Origin: Sulfuricella sp.
GTDB taxonomy: Bacteria; Pseudomonadota; Gammaproteobacteria; Burkholderiales; Sulfuricellaceae
Assembly: GCA_041651995.1 (NCBI GenBank)
Contig: JBAZID010000007.1
Location: 59,259-123,258, forward strand
Direction of reading: 5' to 3'
Length of the DNA stretch: 64,000 nt
Shown: positions 25,639 to 35,107 of the stretch, piece by piece
How the letters are laid out: the number at the start of each line of letters is the position of its first letter
How positions within the stretch are numbered: position 1 is the stretch's first letter
Program-made: the position numbers and the translations under genes
Notes under the pieces: generated by a model
Told to the model about the DNA's origin: nothing
Database searches by the model: none
What the model saw: only the letters and a program-made list of their open reading frames with translations

Positions 25639-28600
25639 TCAAGCCGCCCACTTTCTATGATGGCTCGCATAATCGAGCATCAGATGAAACACATTGTCGC
25701 ACTTCTCCCTGAACAGCACACGGTCGTAGCTTTCCGGCAGTTCGCTATCCAGCACTTTCTCCACTGTAGAGCGCACTTGCTTCTGGGTCTGCGTATCCTT
25801 GTACCAATCCTGCACCAGCACCTTGGGTTGCTCCTCCAGCAGGCGATGCAGCAGTGACTTGGCCGCGAGCTTCACTTTTTGCGTTTCCTCCTGCGTCATC
25901 TTGTCCTTCTTCAGCAGGTCAAAAAGCTCCAGTTCGTCGTCCGTCAGACCTTCGCGGATGTGCCGCTCTTCTTCTGCACGCAAATCTTCGGCGTACTTCA
26001 TCAGCTCTTCGTATGAATTTTCCGTAGATGATCCGCCCGAGTTGTATTTATCTATGATTTCCTGCAAGCGCTGCGCAAAGTCGGTGCGCGTCGCATTTTG
26101 TTGCAGCATCAGCTCCAGCTTGTGTTGCAGGAAGGCGCGCAGGTCGGCGATTTCGATGTTCTTGTAGGTCGCCTGCTTGAATTCCTCGCGCAGTTTGTCG
26201 AAGTTGATCTTGCTGAGATCCCAGGTTCTGCCCTTCTGAATGATCTGGTATTCCGCGTTGTATTGCCGTGCTTTAAATGTCTCTGCATCGTTCACCACTA
26301 CGCTTTCATCCAGCAGATTTGCTATCTTCAGGCTGATCGCGTCGATGTCCTTTTGTTCGATGAGGCTGTCGATCACCCCGCGCAGGTATTGGAACGCCGC
26401 CACCTCGCGCCCCTTGCCGCGCCCGAGAACTTCCGGCTTGCACGCCTCATACAAAGAGGTGATGGTGTTCTCATACACGTTAAAACCCTTGCGCCATTCG
26501 TCGTTCGCCAGCAGGGAATCGGCAAATACATTAAAGCGGCCCAGTTTCTCGAATACATCCGCACTACCCAACACTTCACGCAAGGGAACACCCTTCTCAT
26601 GGCAGAACGCCAGGCCCTGCTCAATCGCATCATCCAGCAAACGGAACAGTTCCGCCTTTTCCTGAACGGGTGAATCAAGCTCATCGCCCCCTTGCGCGTA
26701 ATCCTTCAGCGCCAGCTTCATATTGCGGAACACGTTGTAGTAATCCACGATCTCGCCGTTGCGCTTCTCCACCCCGTTGATCTTCCAGGAGGTAACGCGG
26801 TTGGCGCGGGCAATGGTTTGCATCAGGGTATGCCCCTGCATTGGCTTGTCGAGGTATAGCGTTGAAAGCGTGGGTGCATCAAAGCCCGTCAGCCACATCG
26901 CGCAAACGAACACCAATTGCAGCGAATCCTCCGGGTCCTTGAAGTTGTATTCGATGTCATGGCCGTGCTTATCCAGCTTATTCATGCGCTCGCGATGCGG
27001 CTTGATATTCAGCCCCTGCTCGGCAAACTTCTTCTCCTCGTCTGCGTCCTCGCTGATTACCACCGCCATTTCCACCGAGCGCATGTACTCGATAATCTGC
27101 TTCAACCGCGCCTTTTCAACATCGTTAGCCGATTTGCTGATGCGCCCAAGCAGGTTCTTGATCTCTTCTTTCCACAGTCGCTGCACCTTGTCGTACATTT
27201 TCACGGCGGTGTACTTATCCACCGACACCACCAGCCCTTTGCCCAGATAACCGCGCCGTGGAAAGTGATACACAATATCCTGCGCAATGGTCTCCAGGCG
27301 GCCATCACGCTTGATGACCTCAACCTCTTTTGAGAATCGTCTTTCCAGCTTGGCCTGTTGCGCCTCGTCCAGATTCTCATCTTCCAGAATCTCGTAAAAC
27401 TCCTCGCTCAAATCGTCGTTCTGGATCAGCACTTCCGGCACGCGCTTTTCGTAAAACAGCGGCACCGTCGCGCCGTCATCCATGGATTGCTGGAAGTTGT
27501 ATTCTGAAACGTAACCGCCAAACCATGCATTGGTCTTGCGCTCGCGCCCCAGCAAAGGCGTGCCGGTGAAGGCCAGATAGTTCGCCTTGGGCAAACCCTT
27601 GCGCATGTTCTCCGCCAGCGATTTGTATTGCGTGCGGTGCGCCTCGTCCACGATCACGATGATGTCGTTGCGGCCGGTTAGCTCGGGATACTCGCGGCCT
27701 TTGTCCCAGCGGAATTTCTGGATCAGGGTAAACACCAGCCGCTTGTTCTGTCCGAGGAACTTGCGCATCTCCTCGCTGTTCTTGGGCTGTGCGGCTTCGG
27801 CCTCGCTCACCGTGCGCGTGTTCAGGAAGTTACGGTAAATCTGCCCATCCAGATCGTCGCGGTCGGTCACCACCACAAAGGTGAAATTGCCGGTCTGTTT
27901 GCGGAAAATTTTGCGCGCATAAAAAATCATCGAAAAGCTCTTGCCCGAGCCCTGCGTGTGCCAGAACACACCCAGCTTGCCCGCCAGCTCTTCGCGCTTG
28001 AGAAAAGCCTCATACGCCCGGTTCACGCCGATGAACTGGTGGTTCTGCGCGATGATCTTCGAGCTATCCTTGTAGTAGAGAATGAAATTCTCCACATAGT
28101 CCAGCAGACGTTGTTTGGGGAGTAAACCAACGATCACACCTTCCAGGCTGATGCCTTGCTCGCGGATCGCGGCGCGGTCGATCTTCTGCTTCTCGTCATC
28201 CGCGCGCAGCCAGTTGAAAAAATGCTCCCACTCCGCCGTAATGCTGCCCACCTTGGTCTCGATGGCGTTGGACAGTACGCAAAAAGCATTGGTCAGAAAA
28301 AGCTGCGGAATCTCCGCCTTGTAAGTCGTCAGGTTGTCGTCGTAGGCGTTGCGCAATTTCACGTTCGAGTTTTTCAGCTCGACGAACACCAGCGGAATGC
28401 CGTTGACGTAGAGCAACACATCCGGGCGGCGGAAGCCGCGCTCGCCCTTGATCCAAAGTTGGGTAACGGCCAGGTAGCGGTTGTTGTCCGGCGCATTGAA
28501 ATCCAGCAGCCGCACCAGTTCCTGCTGCCGCACACCTTGCGTGTTGTCGAATTCCACCGGGATGCCGTCGCGCAACAGGCCATAGATTTCCCGATTCGCG

Positions 28601-28866
28601 GCGATCAGTGTCATCGCCTGCCGCCGGTCGAGCAACTTTTCCAGCGCATCCTCGATGGCTGTAGACGGGATGTCCGGATTCAGACGGATGGCGGCTTCAC
28701 GCACTCGCTCCGCCAGAATCACATCGCGCTTGTGGGCGCGGCCCGAGCCGTCGTTCAAGTCTTCCGCATTTTCCGTGTAGCAGTCGAGCGCGTCGAATCC
28801 GTGCAGATGCTGGAGCTTCTGCACCAACGCTTGCTCGATCTGATCTTCAGAAATGAAATTAGGCAT
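25639..28866 (-). CDS. hsdR: Type I restriction enzyme R subunit
   Basis: The motor and nuclease subunit. The N-terminal part has the PD-(D/E)xK-type nuclease segment RPDVLLYVNGIPLVFVELKN. The helicase core follows with Walker A FWHTQGSGKSFSMIF, the DEAH box VIVDEAHRT and the motif LAFTGTPLL, and then a long helical C-terminal region. At 1075 aa it is full length with no frameshift. It is the last gene of hsdM-hsdS-fic-hsdR, starting 78 bases after fic. By eye its base composition is more AT-rich than the pigment genes, consistent with acquisition. Confidence 0.97.
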   Translation of the reverse strand: MPNFISEDQIEQALVQKLQHLHGFDALDCYTENAEDLNDGSGRAHKRDVILAERVREAAIRLNPDIPSTAIEDALEKLLDRRQAMTLIAANREIYGLLRDGIPVEFDNTQGVRQQELVRLLDFNAPDNNRYLAVTQLWIKGERGFRRPDVLLYVNGIPLVFVELKNSNVKLRNAYDDNLTTYKAEIPQLFLTNAFCVLSNAIETKVGSITAEWEHFFNWLRADDEKQKIDRAAIREQGISLEGVIVGLLPKQRLLDYVENFILYYKDSSKIIAQNHQFIGVNRAYEAFLKREELAGKLGVFWHTQGSGKSFSMIFYARKIFRKQTGNFTFVVVTDRDDLDGQIYRNFLNTRTVSEAEAAQPKNSEEMRKFLGQNKRLVFTLIQKFRWDKGREYPELTGRNDIIVIVDEAHRTQYKSLAENMRKGLPKANYLAFTGTPLLGRERKTNAWFGGYVSEYNFQQSMDDGATVPLFYEKRVPEVLIQNDDLSEEFYEILEDENLDEAQQAKLERRFSKEVEVIKRDGRLETIAQDIVYHFPRRGYLGKGLVVSVDKYTAVKMYDKVQRLWKEEIKNLLGRISKSANDVEKARLKQIIEYMRSVEMAVVISEDADEEKKFAEQGLNIKPHRERMNKLDKHGHDIEYNFKDPEDSLQLVFVCAMWLTGFDAPTLSTLYLDKPMQGHTLMQTIARANRVTSWKINGVEKRNGEIVDYYNVFRNMKLALKDYAQGGDELDSPVQEKAELFRLLDDAIEQGLAFCHEKGVPLREVLGSADVFEKLGRFNVFADSLLANDEWRKGFNVYENTITSLYEACKPEVLGRGKGREVAAFQYLRGVIDSLIEQKDIDAISLKIANLLDESVVVNDAETFKARQYNAEYQIIQKGRTWDLSKINFDKLREEFKQATYKNIEIADLRAFLQHKLELMLQQNATRTDFAQRLQEIIDKYNSGGSSTENSYEELMKYAEDLRAEEERHIREGLTDDELELFDLLKKDKMTQEETQKVKLAAKSLLHRLLEEQPKVLVQDWYKDTQTQKQVRSTVEKVLDSELPESYDRVLFREKCDNVFHLMLDYASHHRKWAA

Positions 28867-28944
28867 ATAAATTCAATTAGTTACAAATCATTAAACGCCA
28901 TGTTTAACTAATCCATCGTCTAAGTTAAGGGAAAGCTGTTTTCG

Positions 28945-30078
28945 TTAACTAAAGAACAGGCTTAGGTAACGTTCAAACGAATAAGCCCGCCCTCGTTGCT
29001 GCCCGGTAATTTCTTCAAGCAAGCCTAGCCCCTCAAAATCCCGGATCAGCGCATTAGCGGTCGGCGTGCTGACCAACAGCGCCGTTTCGATATCGGCCGC
29101 TGACACAACGGGCTTGCGATACAGCAAGTTCAGCAAAGCCCGTGCATTGACAGTACGCTTACCCAAAGACAGCACGCTATGCTCCACCTCGGTACGCAGC
29201 AGCAATATCTGCTGGAACACATCGCGTCCCTTGCTGGCCGTTTCCGCCACGCCTTGCAGAAAGAAACGCACCCAGTGTATCAAGTCGTTCGACATCCGCA
29301 CCCGCATTAGCGCATCGTAATAGCTTGCCCGGTTGCGTTCGAAAAAATCCGATAAATACAAGGAAGGTTTCGCCAGCAGGCCGTGGCTAACCAGATACAG
29401 CGGAATCATCAGGCGGCCGATACGGCCATTGCCATCGAGAAACGGGTGGATGGTCTCGAACTGATAATGGCTGATCGCTACCCGGATCAAGTGCGGCACC
29501 ACAATCTCTTCGTTGTGCCAAAACGCCTCCAGGTCGCTCATCAAATCTTGCACACCATCCGGGTGAGGCGGAATAAACACCGCATCCGCCAGGCTGGAGC
29601 CACCAATCCAGTTCTGGCTGGTGCGAAAGTCACCCGGCTGTTTGTGTTCGCCGCGCACCCCGCTCAGCAGAATTTCGTGTGTCCGTTTCAGCAGCCGGTT
29701 CGACAGCGGCAGACTCTTCAGTTCAGCAATAGAGGTATTCACCGCCTCGATGTAATTGCGCACCTCGCGCCAGTCGTCGCGCTTCTCCGGCTGAATCTGC
29801 TCCTCCGACATCAACGCCTCGTCGATGCCGGTCTGCGTGCCCTCGATGCGGCTGGAAGTCTGCGCCTCCTTCACCACGTGCATCTCGATGAACAAATCAA
29901 TGTCCGGCACAATCAGGGAAAAGGCATTCAATTCACCCAGCGCGCGGTTGGCCGACTCAAGCAAGGTGTTGATGGTGGCATCCTCCCATATCCACTCATG
30001 ATTCACCGGCACCGGCTCGAAGCTCTTGTACTGGTAGCGCTGCCGCCACTCGCCTGCCTGGAAAGTTTCAAACTTCAT
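28945..30078 (-). CDS. Fic-domain protein embedded in the type I restriction operon
   Basis: Fic proteins usually transfer AMP from ATP to a hydroxyl side chain. The canonical motif HPFLDGNGRIGR is intact, with an N-terminal helical domain and the inhibitory-helix pattern (S/T)xxxE(G/N) at TSSRIEGT, as in class II Fic proteins. A C-terminal winged-helix-like segment (VSAADIETALLVSTPTANAL) suggests DNA binding, common in Fic-wHTH proteins. The 377 aa start follows GGAGGATCGCCC and overlaps the hsdS stop as ATGA, so it is translationally coupled to the specificity subunit. Its target is unknown. Confidence 0.92.
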   Translation of the reverse strand: MKFETFQAGEWRQRYQYKSFEPVPVNHEWIWEDATINTLLESANRALGELNAFSLIVPDIDLFIEMHVVKEAQTSSRIEGTQTGIDEALMSEEQIQPEKRDDWREVRNYIEAVNTSIAELKSLPLSNRLLKRTHEILLSGVRGEHKQPGDFRTSQNWIGGSSLADAVFIPPHPDGVQDLMSDLEAFWHNEEIVVPHLIRVAISHYQFETIHPFLDGNGRIGRLMIPLYLVSHGLLAKPSLYLSDFFERNRASYYDALMRVRMSNDLIHWVRFFLQGVAETASKGRDVFQQILLLRTEVEHSVLSLGKRTVNARALLNLLYRKPVVSAADIETALLVSTPTANALIRDFEGLGLLEEITGQQRGRAYSFERYLSLFFS

Positions 30079-31352
30079 GGGCGATCCTCCATGCCGGGCG
30101 GGAACTGGATGTCGAGGTTTTCGACGGAGAGTTTGCCGGAGATGAGGCGCGGGAGAAGTAGGTCGCGTGTCCGCACAAGGCGCACATTTTGATCTCTCAG
30201 ATGCGTGATTTGCGCGAACAATGGTTCGGCGTGTGACTCGAATGCTTCCTGTAACGGCTTCGATGGCACAGTAATTTCGACGCCACCTATAACCGAAGGA
30301 GCAAGCTCGGTTTGGTTGGTAGCTCCTCGCCCCATCGTAATAAAATGCACTTCCCATGCCTTTAGCGTCATCCCAAAATAGTGAATAGGAACATCCGGTT
30401 TTGGGCGAACTATCGTAACGTGCGAATCGACAATGCAGTTTGATAATGGAACCAGCACTTGAGCGACACGACCAAGAGTGCCTTCACCAGTGGAGTTGAC
30501 CAGCACGTCGCCAAATCTGACTTGTCTATCGGCAGGCACATCTCTCGATTGGCGACGAGCAAAATTCAGGTCTAGCTTGCCGTCTCGGATGCACTTTTGA
30601 TTGATTGCGATACCTTCTGCAAGATCATCGTATTGTGGCGCGACACCTCGCTTTAAATAGCTTGTTAGTGTCGCCACTTTTGTTCGCTGCCACCCTTCCG
30701 GCACGCCCTTGATGACCTTCACCTTCTCGTGGCCGGGGAAGCGCATGCGCACGAACCACTCACGGTAGATTTCCTCGGCCATCTTTTCCAGCAGCGCGAT
30801 ACGCCGCTGGTTATTTTCGATCAGTTCGTCATAGGCGGTGAGTGTCGCCGCAATTTTCCGCTGCACTTCAATGGGCGGTGCAGGAAAACTGATCCGGCGC
30901 ACGATATCCTGATTCAATGAGCTCATGGTTGCGCCGAACGAACAGAGCGCTTGCATCCAATCTTGATGTGCCTGTGTCTTGAGGTAATGAGACAAATATC
31001 GCTCGCAAACATCCTGGCTATTAATCCGCAGGCGCAGACAGTCCGAACCCTGAATCCAACCATCCACGCTTTCGTCGATGAGAGCATGCCGTTCCACGGC
31101 TCCTTTGCGCCCAAACACAATATCGCCCTTGCGTAAGCGATGTTGATGGAGTTTCTCAGCCTTAGCCTCGTTCAGATATTCGAGGTCTTCTTTCCTTACG
31201 TCGCCAAAGCCAATGTTGCGGACATTAATGACAGGGATGCCTTCATCAACGTATTCGCTGGCTTTGAGTTGCGTGCCGAAGGGGCCTGTTTGCAAACTGG
31301 CTTCCCCAAGGTTCTCTAACTCCGCGACTGTACGAAAGAATTGGGAAGTCAT
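30075..31352 (-). CDS. hsdS: Type I restriction enzyme specificity subunit
   Basis: Determines the DNA target of the HsdM and HsdR complexes. The 425 aa protein has two target-recognition domains separated by conserved helices (APPIEVQRKIAATLTAYDEL, then ENNQRRIALLEKMAEEIYRE) and a second pattern at the C terminus (LFAQITHLRDQNVRLV, LLLPRLISGKLSVENL). The recognition sequence cannot be predicted. It overlaps hsdM by four bases upstream and fic by four bases downstream. Confidence 0.95.
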   Translation of the reverse strand: MTSQFFRTVAELENLGEASLQTGPFGTQLKASEYVDEGIPVINVRNIGFGDVRKEDLEYLNEAKAEKLHQHRLRKGDIVFGRKGAVERHALIDESVDGWIQGSDCLRLRINSQDVCERYLSHYLKTQAHQDWMQALCSFGATMSSLNQDIVRRISFPAPPIEVQRKIAATLTAYDELIENNQRRIALLEKMAEEIYREWFVRMRFPGHEKVKVIKGVPEGWQRTKVATLTSYLKRGVAPQYDDLAEGIAINQKCIRDGKLDLNFARRQSRDVPADRQVRFGDVLVNSTGEGTLGRVAQVLVPLSNCIVDSHVTIVRPKPDVPIHYFGMTLKAWEVHFITMGRGATNQTELAPSVIGGVEITVPSKPLQEAFESHAEPLFAQITHLRDQNVRLVRTRDLLLPRLISGKLSVENLDIQFPPGMEDRP

Positions 31353-33418
31353 ACATCCCCTGCAATCTGCGCGATGTTATGACCAATTACTGACTCCAGC
31401 CCTCGCGCCGCACTATTCAGACTGAACAGTTCGTCGTTCATCGACAGCAAATCTCCGATGAATTCTTCTTCCGTCTTCCCATCCTCTTCGATCAACACGC
31501 CGACGTAGCGACCCGCATTCAGCGAGTAGTCCTGCTCCTTCAAGTCCGCTGGGCTGGCAAGTTTGCACAGGCCGGTGACATCTTCGTATTCCGCCTTGGG
31601 GAAGCGCTCCTGTAGCCAGTGGATGTGTTGGTAGAACATTTCGGCGCTCTTCACTTCCTGGTGCAATTCTTCCAGTGCGCCCTTGAGCGCATTGGTCTTG
31701 CGGTCGGTCGTGCCGCGCTTGCCGACTGCCTGCGCCTGTATAGCCTGCTGCTTCTCGTGCTGGCGCACGACCTTGTCCAGATGCTTCAAGCCTTCATGCA
31801 GCGCAACGAAGAAAGGATCGAACGCCTCCCGCAATTGCTGCTGCGCCTTATTCTTCTTGTCCACCGCCGTTTCATCCGCGTGCTTTTCCTGGTATTGCGC
31901 GTAGCGGGTTCTGAGCTTCGTCAGACCTGCCCATTGCTGCACCAGTTCGCCCACAGCCTGTTTGCCGCCTGCGTCATCCAACACTTCGAGCAGTTGTGCG
32001 GAGACGGGTTCGACTTTGGTTTTGTTCTCGACCAGCCTTTCCATGCCTGCCGCGAAATAGCGGTCTATGAGCTGCACGAACTTGTCGCGCCGCCCCTTGT
32101 GCAACTGGCTGATGATGGCGATGTTCTGGATGTGCTCTTCACTGAATTCGCGGTGGGCGCGGTCTATCTGGGTGAAAATGTTGCGCGCGTCGATGAACAG
32201 GATTTTGTCGTCGGTCTTGGCCTTGTCGAAAAACCACAGCGTGGCCGGGAGCGTGACGGTGTAGAACATGTTCGAGGGCAACGTCAGCATGGCGTAAATA
32301 AGGTTTTGCTCGATCAGCGTCTTGCGGATGTCGGCTTCGGAGTGGCGCGCATCGGAGGCGGAATTCGCCATCACCAGCGCGGCGCGGCCCTTCTCTTTCA
32401 AAGAGGTGGCGAACAGGCTGATCCACAGGTAGTTGCCGTTGGGCACGGTTTCCTTGCCTTCGTCGGCTTTCTTCACTTTCGACTTGTTGCGCGGGATGCC
32501 GTAGGTGTTGAAGCGCTTGTCCTTCTCCACGCTGGAGAGGCTCACGTCGTCCACGTTGAACGGGGGATTGGCGAGCACGTAATCGAATGCGCCAAAACTC
32601 TGGTACGGGTCTTCGTAGTAGGTGTTGGCCTGCTTGATTTCGCCGCGCAGGCCATTGACCGCGAGGTTCATCTTGGCGAGGTTGACGGTGTCGCGGGTTT
32701 TTTCCTGGCCGCAGACATATACGCCACTTTCCGAGCCTTTCAGCTCCTTGCTGTGTTCCGCGATAAACTGTGCCGACTGCACGAACATGCCGCCGGAGCC
32801 GCAAGCGGGGTCGAACACTTTGCCGCCGTGCGGCTCGATGATCTCGACCATCAGGCGCACCACGGAACGCGGCGTGAAAAATTCGCCGCCCTTTTGGCCT
32901 TCGCTGCGCGCGAATTCGGACAGGAAGTATTCGTAAATCTGCCCGAACAAGTCGCCGGTGGTATCAGTGGGAATGTCGGCAAAGGTGCGCAGCAACGATT
33001 GCGGCAGTGTCTTGTCGGTGCGCGTCAGCGCGGCATATTCGTCCTTGGGCAATACGCCTTCGAGCTCGGGCTTGTATTCCTCAATGGCCTTCATCGCCTC
33101 CTTGAGCGCCTTGGCGATGTCCTTCTCTTCCGGCAGATTCAGCAGGTGTTCGTAGCGCGCATGATCGGGCAGGTAGAAACCGCACTTTTCGATGGCGATG
33201 TCGGAGATTTTCTTCTCGCGCCGGGTGCCTTTGAGCTTGGTGTACTCGGCGTGAATTTCGGTCTCAAAGCGGCGGTAGTTGTTGTCGGCGAACTTGAGGA
33301 AGATCAGCCCCAGCACCGGGGTAGCGTATTCGCTGGATTTAAGATCGGAGTTGGCGCGCAGCTTGTCGGCAGCGCTCCACAGATCGGCTTCCAGTTTTTT
33401 GAGTTGGTCTTTATTCAT
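31349..33418 (-). CDS. hsdM: Type I restriction-modification methyltransferase subunit
   Basis: N6-adenine methyltransferase. The N-terminal helical domain (LEADLWSAADKLRANSDL) is followed by FFTPRSVVRLMVEIIEPHGG, the SAM motif VFDPACGSGGMF and the catalytic NPPF in YVLANPPFNVDD. The C-terminal half is long and charged, making 689 aa, larger than the roughly 500 aa classical HsdM and typical of the subgroup with a fused coiled-coil tail. It is the first gene of the hsdM-hsdS-fic-hsdR operon. Confidence 0.96.
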   Translation of the reverse strand: MNKDQLKKLEADLWSAADKLRANSDLKSSEYATPVLGLIFLKFADNNYRRFETEIHAEYTKLKGTRREKKISDIAIEKCGFYLPDHARYEHLLNLPEEKDIAKALKEAMKAIEEYKPELEGVLPKDEYAALTRTDKTLPQSLLRTFADIPTDTTGDLFGQIYEYFLSEFARSEGQKGGEFFTPRSVVRLMVEIIEPHGGKVFDPACGSGGMFVQSAQFIAEHSKELKGSESGVYVCGQEKTRDTVNLAKMNLAVNGLRGEIKQANTYYEDPYQSFGAFDYVLANPPFNVDDVSLSSVEKDKRFNTYGIPRNKSKVKKADEGKETVPNGNYLWISLFATSLKEKGRAALVMANSASDARHSEADIRKTLIEQNLIYAMLTLPSNMFYTVTLPATLWFFDKAKTDDKILFIDARNIFTQIDRAHREFSEEHIQNIAIISQLHKGRRDKFVQLIDRYFAAGMERLVENKTKVEPVSAQLLEVLDDAGGKQAVGELVQQWAGLTKLRTRYAQYQEKHADETAVDKKNKAQQQLREAFDPFFVALHEGLKHLDKVVRQHEKQQAIQAQAVGKRGTTDRKTNALKGALEELHQEVKSAEMFYQHIHWLQERFPKAEYEDVTGLCKLASPADLKEQDYSLNAGRYVGVLIEEDGKTEEEFIGDLLSMNDELFSLNSAARGLESVIGHNIAQIAGDV

Positions 33419-33651
33419 GAATTCCGTTTGTTTTATTTGTCCGGCTTGGCAAAATCGTTCAAAGCCTAAAGGGATTAGTTCTCACATGCCAGTATTTTCG
33501 AACCTAAAGCGACTATGGATTGTCGTTTTAGAAGTGCGCTTCGTGCACTGATGATTTGCTTGCCCGCGCTGCTCGGCGGTGGACCAAGGGGATTCTGTCT
33601 TGGCGCGGCCAATCGCTGCTTTGAATACGAGCAGGTTCGAATCTTCTCGGA

Positions 33652-34488
33652 TCATATTCCGCCTTCGCGTCCCCGCTTCCTATCTTCCTGCAACCTGAAC
33701 GCATTGCTAACCAGCTCCCGCCCCTCGCGCGCGAATTCTTGGCACAAGGCCTCGAATTGTTTTTCGGCGTCGCTTTGCGGTAGCCCTCCTAGCGACGATA
33801 ACCCCGGAAGGTCGGTAATGCCGTTCTGGTAAACGGAGATCGCCGCCAGGTATTCGCGCCGCATGGCGGTTGGCACGACGATGGGCGGATAGCCGGACCG
33901 CAGCAGCGGTAAATTGCACAGCAGGCGGGCCATGCGTCCGTTGCCGTCGAAGAACGGGTGGATCGAGACGAACGACAGATGCAGGCCGGCGTAACAGGCG
34001 GCGGCCTGGTTCTCGTCCATGTCTTCCATCCGGAACGCGCGGTTGAGAAGCACCAGCCACTCGGCCATGAGCGCCGGAACGCGGGCCGGCGCGGGGTATT
34101 CGCGCATGAATTGCCGTCCGTCCGGCCCCATGGCATTGGTGAAGTTCGCTTCCTTTTTCCATGCGCCGGCCGGGCGGTAAATGTCCGCGACATGATCGGT
34201 CAGGACCGCCTGATGCAGGAGGAAAAGCTCCTGTTCGCTCAAGGCGGGCAGGTCGAGGAATGCATACACCAGCTCGATGGCGCGCGCGTGGCCGACGACT
34301 TCCTGGTGGTCCTTGAGCGGCTTCCCGGCAATGGTCAGGCCTTCGTCGAGCACGAAGGCGGTTTCGCCGAGCGACAGCGAGTTGCCCTCGATGGCGGTCG
34401 ACGCATGGGTCCACAAATTGCGGATCTGCGCCAGGAGGATGGCGCGCACATCATCGTCCAGGCCATCGTAAAACCGTTTTCCCCGCAT
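33652..34488 (-). CDS. Second Fic-domain protein
   Basis: A 278 aa Fic protein with the intact active-site motif HPFFDGNGRMAR and an inhibitory-type motif THASTAIEGNS near residue 30. It lacks the C-terminal winged-helix region of the first Fic protein. The ATG at 34488 follows GGAGAAGTTTTG; longer frames upstream have no support. It sits just upstream of hsdM in the same orientation, separated by about 230 bases without a gene. AMP transfer or related activity is predicted from the family; the target is unknown. Confidence 0.9.
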   Translation of the reverse strand: MRGKRFYDGLDDDVRAILLAQIRNLWTHASTAIEGNSLSLGETAFVLDEGLTIAGKPLKDHQEVVGHARAIELVYAFLDLPALSEQELFLLHQAVLTDHVADIYRPAGAWKKEANFTNAMGPDGRQFMREYPAPARVPALMAEWLVLLNRAFRMEDMDENQAAACYAGLHLSFVSIHPFFDGNGRMARLLCNLPLLRSGYPPIVVPTAMRREYLAAISVYQNGITDLPGLSSLGGLPQSDAEKQFEALCQEFAREGRELVSNAFRLQEDRKRGREGGI

Positions 34489-34516
34489 CAAAACTTCTCC
34501 GTCCACGCTTGTGTAG

Positions 34517-34543
34517 GGCGCAATCCCCGAAGGGCATTGCGCC
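34517..34543. repeat. GGCGCAAT hairpin in the Fic2/DUF2442 gap
   Basis: GGCGCAAT (34517-34524) and ATTGCGCC (34536-34543) form a perfect eight-pair stem in the intergenic space upstream of the second fic gene. It resembles the other palindromic repeats of the window. The rest of 34544-34763 has a second GC-rich imperfect hairpin around 34652-34735 and no gene. Confidence 0.6.
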
Positions 34544-34763
34544 GAATGCCGAATGACATAATACCCCCCGCGTCTTGTCTTGATTATCAGCGCGCCTGGC
34601 ATCCGTGCCGAACAAGTACTTTAATTATTGATATGGCACGAATTATACGTGAATGTAGGCCGGGCTTTCTCGCCGGAACGAGATGCGAGCATCCATTCCC
34701 GGCGGGGATGCCCTTAACGGGTACAGCCCGGAATAAAATGTGCCGGATCAATAGATTTGGTGT

Positions 34764-35045
34764 TCAAGCCACGGCCTCAAGCGATGCAGAGTGCTCGATC
34801 TGGTTGCGGTACAAGTCGATCACTGGAAAGCACAGATCGTAGTCACCCCAAACCAATTCGCCGTATTCGAGGCGATATGTCGCAAAACGGGCCGGATCGA
34901 GCCATGCACGAATATCTGGATGAAGGGCGTGCGTGAGGAAAGGTTTGAAGTCCACTGTCTGCTCGGTGCTGTCATTGAATCCCAGACGGATACGGAAGTC
35001 TCCAACCTGTTCGGCAGTGACAATGTTGATGGCGGTTGTTGTCAT
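34764..35045 (-). CDS. DUF2442 domain protein
   Basis: A 93 aa protein resembling DUF2442: AEQVGDFRIRLGFND followed by VDFKPFLTHALHPDIRAWL and a C-terminal GELVWGDYDLCFPVIDLY. These small proteins usually sit next to DUF4160 partners or toxin-antitoxin-like genes in accessory regions. No partner is visible; the upstream neighbour is the pigment exporter. The start follows GAGGAGACTCAA. Its edge position suggests that it arrived with the restriction island. Confidence 0.78.
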   Translation of the reverse strand: MTTTAINIVTAEQVGDFRIRLGFNDSTEQTVDFKPFLTHALHPDIRAWLDPARFATYRLEYGELVWGDYDLCFPVIDLYRNQIEHSASLEAVA

Positions 35046-35107
35046 TTGAGTCTCCTCGTAGTTATTGCCTGCTTGAATCATTTTTCGGCCGCAACTATTT
35101 TCCCGTT

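Noticed and set aside
31619..33469. Long 616-codon open frame on the plus strand opposite hsdM
   Set aside because: hsdM on the other strand has complete motifs (DPACGSGGMF, NPPF) and normal length. The plus-strand frame has no recognisable domain and is a shadow caused by high GC at third positions.
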